From assembly GCF_001723305.1 (NCBI RefSeq), contig NZ_LPWF01000002.1, positions 1 through 64,000 of the forward strand: a stretch of DNA of 64,000 nt. The letters run 5' to 3'. A program made the position numbers and the translations under genes. The notes under the pieces are model-generated. The model worked only from the letters and a program-made list of their open reading frames with translations. It did not search any database and was not told where the DNA came from. Shown here in pieces: positions 58,230 through 64,000 of this stretch. The stretch is from Methyloceanibacter superfactus. GTDB taxonomy: Bacteria > Pseudomonadota > Alphaproteobacteria > Rhizobiales > Methyloligellaceae. Positions within the stretch are counted from its first letter, which is position 1, and every line of letters starts with the position of its first letter.

Positions 58230-58847
58230 CTAGAATTCGATGCCCGGTTGCGCCTTCACGCCGGCGGCGAAGTGATGCTTCACCAGCGTCATGTCGGTGA
58301 CGAGGTCGGCGGCCTCGATGAGATCGGGCTTGGCGTTGCGGCCGGTCACGACGACGTGGAGGCGGGGTCGGCGTGCTTTCAACGTGGCGATCACCTCGTC
58401 GAGCGGCAGGTAATCGTAGCGGAGCGCGATGTTCAACTCGTCGAGAATGACGAGGCCGAAACTGTCGTCGTTCGTCAGCTCAACCGCCTTGGCCCAAGCG
58501 CGCTCGGCGGCGGCGATGTCCCGGGCGAGATCCTGGGTCTCCCAGGTGAAACCCTCGCCCATGGAGTACCATGCGACCTGGTCGCCGAATTTGGCCAGCG
58601 CGTCGCGCTCGGCGGTGTGCCAAGCGCCTTTGACGAATTGCACGACGCCGACCCGCTCGCCGCGGCCGATCATGCGCAGCGCCAGGCCGAAAGCCGCCGT
58701 GGACTTGCCCTTGCCCGTGCCGGTATGGACGATGAGCAGACCCTTCTCGTAGGTCTTGCCGGCGACCTCCTCGTCCTGCACCGATTTGCGCTTCGCCATC
58801 TTGGCGCGGTGGCGCTCGGCTTCCTTATCGTCGACAGGCTTGGTCAT
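58230..58847 (-). CDS. cobO: Cob(I)yrinic acid a,c-diamide adenosyltransferase
   Basis: 205 residues. Adenosylates the corrin cobalt. P-loop-containing: [20 protein letters not shown], then [48 protein letters not shown] and [20 protein letters not shown], all typical of CobO/BtuR. The start overlaps the cobP stop by four bases, so translation is coupled. Confidence 0.96.
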   Translation of the reverse strand: MTKPVDDKEAERHRAKMAKRKSVQDEEVAGKTYEKGLLIVHTGTGKGKSTAAFGLALRMIGRGERVGVVQFVKGAWHTAERDALAKFGDQVAWYSMGEGFTWETQDLARDIAAAERAWAKAVELTNDDSFGLVILDELNIALRYDYLPLDEVIATLKARRPRLHVVVTGRNAKPDLIEAADLVTDMTLVKHHFAAGVKAQPGIEF

Positions 58848-59386
58848 GGCGATCCCTTCACATAGAGCGGCAGGCCGGCGACCATGAGGATCACGCGGCC
58901 GGCATGGGCGGCGAGGCGCTGATTGAGCACGCCTTGGGCGTCACGAAACGCGCGGCCAAGCTCATTGTCCGGCACGAGACCCAAGCCCACCTCGTTGGAT
59001 ACGACCACCGTCGGGCCGACACGTTCGGCTAAGGCCTGTTCCAACCGCTCGGTCATCGTTTCGATCTTGAACTTCGCGTGCATCAGATTCGACAGCCACA
59101 GGGTGAGGCAGTCGACCAGGACCGCGGCGCCATGCGGTGAGGCACGAAGCGCGTCGGGTAATTCGTGCGGGGCTTCGATGGTTTGCCAGCCGGCTTGGCG
59201 ATGCGCCCTGTGCGCGGCGATGCGCGCGGCCATCTCGCCGTCCCGCGCTTCAGCCGTGGCGATATAGACCCACGGATGCGGCCGGGCGGTGACGAGACTT
59301 TCGGCGTAACGGCTCTTGCCGGAGCGCGCGCCGCCGAGGACGAAGGTCGTGCCTTCGTCCCCGGTTGTGGCTGATTGCGCCATCAT
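58844..59386 (-). CDS. cobP: Adenosylcobinamide kinase/guanylyltransferase
   Basis: 180 residues. Activates adenosylcobinamide to its GDP form. The P-loop FVLGGARSGKSRYAESL, the GMP-acceptor His region in YIATAEARDGEMAARIAAHR, LVDCLTLWLSNL and VVSNEVGLGLVPDNELGRAF are hallmarks of CobU/CobP. The open frame extends far upstream without protein character, so ATG 59386 (MMAQSATT) is chosen; it overlaps the cbtA stop (TAATG). Confidence 0.95.
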   Translation of the reverse strand: MMAQSATTGDEGTTFVLGGARSGKSRYAESLVTARPHPWVYIATAEARDGEMAARIAAHRAHRQAGWQTIEAPHELPDALRASPHGAAVLVDCLTLWLSNLMHAKFKIETMTERLEQALAERVGPTVVVSNEVGLGLVPDNELGRAFRDAQGVLNQRLAAHAGRVILMVAGLPLYVKGSP

Positions 59387-60093
59387 TACGCCGCGTGGAT
59401 GAAGCGCTCCCGGAAGAACCCGGCGAGCCCGCCGAGCAGCACCCAGAATAGAAGCGCGGTCATCACCACGGCGACAACGAAGCTGTGGTGCAGACCTTCC
59501 GGGATTGGGCTCTCGTAGCTCACGGGCTGGGGCGCGCCGATCACGTGAGGCGCGACCAGCAGAGCGATGGCCGCGAGCACGGCGACGAGCGACCGGCTGT
59601 AGAACAAGAGGCCGAGCGCAATGGCCGTGGCGAGGACGGTTCCAAGCCACCAAGCCTGGCGCGCACCGAGCTCCGCCGCTGGCATGGCCGGAAGCTCGGG
59701 CGGAAGACCGAGACCGGGCGCAAGTGTGAACACAACAAAACCGGCGAGACCCCAGAACACACCCTGGCGCCAATTGGCGATGCCGCCGAACAGTTCGCTC
59801 ACCGCGACAAGAAGGAGAGCGAAGCCCACGCCGGTGACCATATTGGCCGCGAAGGTGAAGAAGGTGCGCTCAGCGCCGTCGGCTGGAGCCCAGCCTTCGC
59901 CGTGATCGTGGTCGTGCGCCGCCGTCTCCGCCCCATGCTCGTGGGCGGTAGCGGTGGCGTCGCCTTGCTCCTCATAGACCTCTGCTTTGACGATCATAGG
60001 CACGGTAGTGAGCTGTTGCGCGACGGTCATGGCTAGGCCGGCAAGCGCGCCGGCGATGGCTGCAACGATAACGATGTTGCGGAAGTAATCCAT
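59386..60093 (-). CDS. cbtA: CbtA family protein (probable cobalt transporter subunit)
   Basis: 235 residues with about five to six transmembrane helices. The N-terminus DYFRNIVIVAAIAGALAGLA and the His-rich periplasmic loop (HEHGAETAAHDHDHGEGW) are typical of CbtA, as are ERTFFTFAANMVTGVGFALL and WRQGVFWGLAGFVVFTLAPGLGLPPELPA. CbtAB was predicted from co-occurrence with B12 riboswitches to import cobalt; direct biochemistry is limited. It is preceded by cbtB and followed by cobP. Confidence 0.92.
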   Translation of the reverse strand: MDYFRNIVIVAAIAGALAGLAMTVAQQLTTVPMIVKAEVYEEQGDATATAHEHGAETAAHDHDHGEGWAPADGAERTFFTFAANMVTGVGFALLLVAVSELFGGIANWRQGVFWGLAGFVVFTLAPGLGLPPELPAMPAAELGARQAWWLGTVLATAIALGLLFYSRSLVAVLAAIALLVAPHVIGAPQPVSYESPIPEGLHHSFVVAVVMTALLFWVLLGGLAGFFRERFIHAA

Positions 60094-60105
60094 CTCTGCG
60101 CCCCC

Positions 60106-60300
60106 CTAATGACAGGGGAAGGACATCGAATGCCGGTAGTCGTGCGCGGCATTGTGCACCGCCTCGATGCGGGAAAAGCCCACACCGCCAACGATGAAGA
60201 TGCCGAGCAGCGCGGCCATGAAGATCGGCACGACGCGCGAGGCGGTTAGCGCGGCGGTGTGGATGCCGTCGCCTTCGGGTTTGGTCGAGAACGTATTCAT
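60106..60300 (-). CDS. cbtB: CbtB family protein (cobalt transporter small subunit)
   Basis: 64 residues: a single transmembrane helix (VVPIFMAALLGIFIVGGVGF) and the C-terminal metal-ligand tail HNAAHDYRHSMSFPCH that defines CbtB. ATG 60300 is preferred because GGGGGA lies seven bases upstream; an ATG at 60315 sits inside that site. First gene of the minus-strand operon, directly downstream of a cobalamin riboswitch and a hairpin. Confidence 0.92.
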   Translation of the reverse strand: MNTFSTKPEGDGIHTAALTASRVVPIFMAALLGIFIVGGVGFSRIEAVHNAAHDYRHSMSFPCH

Positions 60301-60315
60301 ATCTAAGTCCCCCAT

Positions 60316-60336
60316 GCGCCCTCCACCCGAGGGCGC
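60316..60336 (-). promoter_or_regulatory. Hairpin next to the cbtB ribosome site (possible expression platform)
   Basis: GCGCCCTC (minus 60336-60329) and GAGGGCGC (60323-60316) form a perfect 8-base-pair stem with a five-base loop. It lies between the cobalamin aptamer and the GGGGGA Shine-Dalgarno of cbtB and has no T-run. This suits translational control, where B12 binding would change access to the ribosome site. Confidence 0.5.
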
Positions 60337-60350
60337 GGTTCAAGGTTGAG

Positions 60351-60530
60351 CCGGCGGCAGGTCTCCTGGCTCGCGGGTCGACGCCTTCCCTCGGCCTTCC
60401 CGGAAGCTTCGCTCCAGTGGCCTTACGGAGGGGTGCTCGCCGCTTACAGTTGCGGGGGCAGCCGCGGAATCGGGGAAAATCCCTCACCGCGTTCCCTTTT
60501 ACGTCCCACGGAATGTGGGAACCGACGACG
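60351..60530 (-). ncRNA. Cobalamin riboswitch controlling cbtB-cbtA-cobPOQ
   Basis: On the minus strand the class I cobalamin aptamer is evident: AGGGAACGCGGTGAGG, GCCCCCGCAACTGTAAGCGG (core), GAGCACCCCTCCGTAAGGCCACTGG (B12 box with GCCACTG), and the closing GCGAGCCAGGAGACCTGCCG. Boundaries are approximate. It lies upstream of cbtB; B12 would switch off cobalt uptake and late cobalamin synthesis. Confidence 0.93.
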
Positions 60531-60620
60531 GGGCGACTATAGCGGGCTGGGCCCGCGCCGCAAGCGGGCGATCGGGCCCGCATTGACAAAAAGGCGGCAC
60601 GGCCTCTTTAGTGGGCCCAT

Positions 60621-60787
60621 CGACGGTCTCTCGAGGACGAGAGCGAACAGGGAACGCGGTACGGATTTTGGTCCAATTCCGCGGCTGCCCCCGCAACTGT
60701 AAGCGGTGAGCCCGAACCACATTGCCACTGGGGATACCCGGGAAGGCGGTGAGGGGCTGGAACCGCGAGCCAGGAGACCTGCCGTCG
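60621..60787 (+). ncRNA. Cobalamin riboswitch controlling DUF1636-cobW-cobN
   Basis: Plus-strand aptamer closed by a P1 stem CGACGG (60621-60626) / CCGTCG (60782-60787). The core GCCCCCGCAACTGTAAGCGG, the GCCACTGG box and the terminal GCGAGCCAGGAGACCTGCCG are all present and closely match the divergent copy. It starts about 90 bases from the other aptamer's 5' end, so both operons share one intergenic control region. Confidence 0.93.
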
Positions 60788-60818
60788 ATCTGGTCGCTCG
60801 CCCGGGCGGGGTGCCTCG

Positions 60819-61345
60819 GTGGCGGTTAGTTCCGTGGCGCGGACCGATTCGTCGGCTCTGTGCCTTATCGCACCCCCAAGCGCGGACGGCCCGAGGAGCG
60901 GCTTCAAAGGGGTGACTCTCACCGACATCGAAGCGGACGAGGACGTTGCGGTCCGAACCGGGGCCACCGTCTATGTCTGCATCACTTGCCGCCGGCCGGA
61001 CGACCCCGAGGACGCCGAACGTCCCGGGCTCGCCTTGGCGCGGGCCACGGCGGAGGCCGCCGGCGGCACCGGCGTGTCGGTCTGCCAGGTCCAGTGCCTC
61101 GCCAATTGCAGCCGGAGCTTGAGCGCCGCCATGCGCTGCGACGGCAGCTGGACCTATGTGTTCGGCGGGTTGGAGCCCGGCCGGGATGCCGAGGCCTTGA
61201 TCGAAGGGGCACGGCTTCTCGCCCGTGCCGAAGACGGCATCCCTGCCTTGGCGGCGGACGCCCCGAGATCTTGAAGAAGGGCCTGATCGCCCGCGTGCCG
61301 CCCCTCGATTTCACACCCGAGATTTCCACGGAGGACACAGAATGA
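60819..61345 (+). pseudogene. DUF1636 metal-binding protein of the cobalamin cluster, frame break near the C-terminus
   Basis: From GTG 60819 (GCGGGG upstream) the protein reads into the conserved core VYVCITCRRPDD, GVSVCQVQCLANCSRSLSAA and GSWTYVFGGLE, whose cysteines suggest a [2Fe-2S]/thioredoxin-like ferredoxin fold. Near 61250 one base is missing: the frame continues RPEILKKGLIARVPPLDFTP and stops at 61345, overlapping the cobW start as ATGA. That coupling supports the corrected C-terminus. DUF1636 proteins travel with cobW/cobN; exact function is unknown. A start at GTG 60912 is an alternative. Confidence 0.8.
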
Positions 61346-62376
61346 CGTCGCTTGCCCGCATTCCCTGCACCATCGTCACGGGCTTTCTCGGCTCGGGCAA
61401 GACGACCCTAATCCGCCATGTGCTGGCCAACGCGAACGGGCGCCGGCTCGCGGTCATCGTCAACGAGTTCGGCGACGTCGGCATCGACGGCGAGATCCTC
61501 AAAGGCTGCGGCGACGCTTCCTGCCCCGAGGAGAATATCGTCGAGCTGGCCAATGGCTGTCTCTGCTGCACCGTGGCCGACGAATTCGTGCCGGCGCTCG
61601 ACGCCATCCTCGCCATGGAACCGGCGGTCGAGCATATCGTCATCGAGACATCCGGCCTGGCGCTCCCCAAGCCGCTGGTGCAGGCGTTTCACTGGCCAGC
61701 GATCAAGAGCCGCGTCACCGTCGACGGCGTGGTGGCGGTGGTGGACGGCGCGGCGCTCGCCGACGGCCAAGTGTCCGCCGACCTCGAGGCGCTGTCACAG
61801 CAGCGCGCGGCGGACGATGCGCTCGATCACGATGACCCGATCGAGGAAGTGTTCGAGGACCAGATCGCCTGCGCCGATCTCGTGGTGCTCAACAAGCGCG
61901 ACCTGCTCGACGCGGGCGGCCTCGAGCGCGCCATGGCCGCGGTGACCGGGGCGCTGCCGCGCGCGGTGGCAATCGTCACCGTGGCCGACGGCAAGGTGGA
62001 CCCGATCGCCCTGCTGGGCTTGGGCGTCGGCACCGAGAACGACATCGAGAACCGCATGACCCATCACGACACCGAGCTCGATCACGATCATGACGACTTC
62101 GATAGTTTCGTGGTGCCGCTCGCCGAGATCGGCGATCCCGATACCATCTCGACGCGCATCGCCGAGCTCGCCAAGTCTCACAATGTGTTGCGGGTAAAGG
62201 GGTTCGCCGCCGTCACGGGCAAGCCCATGCGGCTTCTGATTCAGGCGGTGGGACCGCGCGTCAGCCATTATTATGACCGGCCCTGGGCCGCGTCGGAGGA
62301 CCGCCAAGGCAGCGTCGTCGTCATCGGCCTCAAAGGTCTCGACCGCGAGGCCGTGACCAAGTCTCTCGCCGGGTAG
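61342..62376 (+). CDS. cobW: CobW-type GTPase (cobalt chaperone)
   Basis: 344 residues. G3E-family GTPase thought to deliver cobalt to the CobNST chelatase. P-loop TIVTGFLGSGKTTLIRHVLA, NEFGDVGIDGEIL, the metal motif NGCLCCTVADEF (Cys-x-Cys-Cys), ETSGLALPKPLV and the guanine-specificity LNKRDLLD are all present. A His/Asp-rich insert HHDTELDHDHDDFD precedes the C-terminal domain. Starts by overlap with DUF1636; cobN follows after five bases. Confidence 0.95.
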   Translation: MTSLARIPCTIVTGFLGSGKTTLIRHVLANANGRRLAVIVNEFGDVGIDGEILKGCGDASCPEENIVELANGCLCCTVADEFVPALDAILAMEPAVEHIVIETSGLALPKPLVQAFHWPAIKSRVTVDGVVAVVDGAALADGQVSADLEALSQQRAADDALDHDDPIEEVFEDQIACADLVVLNKRDLLDAGGLERAMAAVTGALPRAVAIVTVADGKVDPIALLGLGVGTENDIENRMTHHDTELDHDHDDFDSFVVPLAEIGDPDTISTRIAELAKSHNVLRVKGFAAVTGKPMRLLIQAVGPRVSHYYDRPWAASEDRQGSVVVIGLKGLDREAVTKSLAG

Positions 62377-62381
62377 ACCGC

Positions 62382-64000
62382 ATGCATCTGTTGCAGACAT
62401 CCTCCACGACGCTCGACGACATCGTCGAGCCGGTCGATCTCGGCCAGACGCCGGGCGACATCGTGGTGGTGTCTTTCGTCGACAGCGATCTTTCTGGGTT
62501 GGCGGCAGCCTGCGCGGCGGAGACCGAGGCGCTGCCGAGCCTCCGGCTCGCGCATTTGCGCGATCTGCGCCATCCCATGTCCATCGATCTGTGGATCGAC
62601 AATGTGGCGCAGCACGCCAAGGTGATCGTGGTGCGTCTGCTCGGCGGTCTCGACTGGTGGCGCTACGGCGTCGAGAGCCTGTCGGCCTGCGCGAAGAGCA
62701 AAGGCATCGCCCTTGCCGTGCTCCCGGGCGAGGACCGCGACGACGCGCGGCTGTTCGCGGCGTCGACGCTTTCGACCGCTGAGTTGCAGCAGCTGCTGCG
62801 CTTCTTCCGCGAGGGCGGAGCGCAAAATTTGCAAGGCCTGTTGCGCCGTCTGGCCGCGCATGCGGGTGCGACGCTGGCGGTGCCGGAGCCGCAAAGCGTG
62901 CCGCGCATGGCCGGCTATGTGCCGGGCCAGGGTGCGGTGCCCTTGGAGGCGCTGGCCGCTACGCTTCTTCCGGACCATCCCGTGGTGCCGGTGATTTTCT
63001 ACCGCTCGGCCCTGCTCGCCGCCGACACCGCTCCCATCGATCATTTGTGTGGGTCGCTTGCCGCGCGAGGCCTCTCGCCCGCGCCGCTCTTCGTGCCGAG
63101 CCTCAAGGACAAGGCGGCCGGCGCCTTCGTGCGCGAGGCGCTCATGCGGCTCTCGCCCGCCGTCGTCGTCACCACGACCGCCTTTGCCGCCGGCGACGGC
63201 GAGACCTCGCCGCTCGATGCGGTGGACGCACCGGTGCTGCAAGCGGTGATCGCCACCACGCGGCGCGACGCCTGGGCGGAAAGTCCGCGTGGACTCGGGC
63301 CGTCGGACCTCGCCATGCATGTGGTGCTGCCCGAGCTCGACGGCCGCGTGCTCGCCGGTGCACTCGCCTTCAAGGATGCCGCCGCCAAGAACGACACGCT
63401 CGGCTTCACCGCCTATACCAGCCGGCCCGAGCCGGACCGGATCGACGCGGTCGCCGATCGCATCGCCGCGCTGTCGCGCCTGCAAGCGACCCCGCGCAGT
63501 AAACGCCGTATCGGCGTGGTGATGCCCGACTATCCCGGCGCCGGTGGCCGCACCGGCTATGCGGTCGGCCTCGACGTGCCGGCGAGCGTGCTTGCGCTGC
63601 TCGCCGATCTCCAAGCGGCCGGCTACGCCGTCGCGGACATGCCGGACGGTTCGCCCGAATTGCTCCAGCACCTGGAGCGCGGCGCCGAAACGCCTGCTCT
63701 GCCGCTCGCCGACTACGAGCGCCTGCTCGCTCAGCTCCCGGCCGCCATCGCCGATGAGATCACGACGGCCTGGGGCACGGCCGAAAGCGATCCTGATTTC
63801 CGGGACGGCGCATTCCGGTTTCGCGGCGCGCGCTTCGGCAATATCACCGTGGCGCTGCCGCCGGACCGGGGTAAGACCCGAGATCGGCGCAGCGACTATC
63901 ACGATCCGACGCTGCCGCCGCGCCACGCGCTGCTCGCCTTCGGTCTATGGCTGCAACATGCGGTCGAAGCGCATGCGCTGCTGCATCTCGGCGCCCATGG
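62382..64000 (+). CDS. cobN: Aerobic cobaltochelatase subunit CobN (5' part, runs off the window)
   Basis: ATG 62382 opens a frame that stays open to the window end (539 codons seen of about 1250-1300 expected). The large CobN subunit inserts cobalt into hydrogenobyrinic acid a,c-diamide with CobS and CobT, using ATP. Recognisable segments are [87 protein letters not shown] and FRFRGARFGNITVALPPDRG. No frame break in the visible part. It is last in the riboswitch-controlled DUF1636-cobW-cobN unit. Confidence 0.95.
   Translation, partial: MHLLQTSSTTLDDIVEPVDLGQTPGDIVVVSFVDSDLSGLAAACAAETEALPSLRLAHLRDLRHPMSIDLWIDNVAQHAKVIVVRLLGGLDWWRYGVESLSACAKSKGIALAVLPGEDRDDARLFAASTLSTAELQQLLRFFREGGAQNLQGLLRRLAAHAGATLAVPEPQSVPRMAGYVPGQGAVPLEALAATLLPDHPVVPVIFYRSALLAADTAPIDHLCGSLAARGLSPAPLFVPSLKDKAAGAFVREALMRLSPAVVVTTTAFAAGDGETSPLDAVDAPVLQAVIATTRRDAWAESPRGLGPSDLAMHVVLPELDGRVLAGALAFKDAAAKNDTLGFTAYTSRPEPDRIDAVADRIAALSRLQATPRSKRRIGVVMPDYPGAGGRTGYAVGLDVPASVLALLADLQAAGYAVADMPDGSPELLQHLERGAETPALPLADYERLLAQLPAAIADEITTAWGTAESDPDFRDGAFRFRGARFGNITVALPPDRGKTRDRRSDYHDPTLPPRHALLAFGLWLQHAVEAHALLHLGAH

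Noticed and set aside
62271-63926. 551-codon minus-strand frame opposite cobN
   Set aside because: Arg/Gly/His-rich mirror frame; the plus strand clearly encodes CobN.

Overview
The window is about 64 kb of GC-rich (mid-60s percent by eye) chromosome from a methylotrophic alphaproteobacterium, most likely in the Hyphomicrobiales (Hyphomicrobium, Methyloceanibacter or Methyloligella-like). The evidence is the conserved alphaproteobacterial gene order (mutS-glnD-murJ-trpS; rph-rdgB-hemW; PBP activator/rsmI/yraN/gshB; hrcA-grpE; dnaK-dnaJ), an OlsB-type ornithine acyltransferase, aerobic cobalamin genes with CobN, and fhcB-fhcA of the tetrahydromethanopterin-linked formaldehyde oxidation route. 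No phage, IS element, CRISPR array or rRNA operon was seen.

Layout. 1-6.4 kb: an edge coiled-coil fragment, an Fsr-type exporter, a CarS-like membrane protein, a metallophosphoesterase, a DUF3617 protein, polyphosphate kinase 2, a GST-like protein and tRNA-Ser(GGA). 6.4-17.6 kb: msrA, then a minus-strand block of trpS, a CoA-ester lyase, murJ, glnD, mutS and a duplicated DUF6869-like protein. 17.7-28 kb: rph, rdgB, hemW, a PBP activator, rsmI, yraN, gshB, a FAD oxidoreductase, small membrane proteins and comM. 28-40.9 kb: a hybrid histidine kinase, olsB-like gene, hrcA, grpE, alkB, a methyltransferase, dnaK-dnaJ behind a good RpoH-type promoter, an AI-2E family transporter, an FMN reductase and pyrF. 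41-45.4 kb: yggT/DUF167, tRNA-Ala(CGC) and fhcBA. 45.5-54.8 kb: an SDR, an acidic secreted protein, the Ku/LigD end-joining locus, a His-rich membrane protein, a structured leader-like element with a tiny ORF, an extensin-like protein and a lipid kinase. 54.8-64 kb: a cobalamin island (cobC, cbiB, cobQ, cobO, cobP, cbtA, cbtB, DUF1636, cobW, cobN) built around two divergent cobalamin riboswitches.

How the genes work together. FhcBA would release formate from the C1 carrier late in formaldehyde oxidation. The cobalamin island supplies the cofactor, with CbtAB probably importing cobalt and CobN/CobW handling its insertion; the divergent riboswitches let B12 shut down import/late synthesis and cobalt insertion together. 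HrcA, GrpE, DnaK and DnaJ form the heat-shock set. Ku and LigD form a two-component non-homologous end-joining system.

Data quality. At least fifteen otherwise well conserved genes (including rph, pyrF, ligD, the hybrid kinase, the PBP activator and the lipid kinase) carry frame breaks, and where the direction can be read they are almost always missing single bases. mutS, comM and cobQ keep an open frame but contain a short out-of-frame patch. This looks like uncorrected indel error rather than gene decay. 'Pseudogene' below therefore means 'reading frame broken in this sequence', not necessarily dead in the organism.

The most interesting unexplained element is at 52455-52625: an ideal Shine-Dalgarno, a 22-codon ORF, mutually exclusive RNA pairings and a strong intrinsic terminator just upstream of the extensin-like gene.
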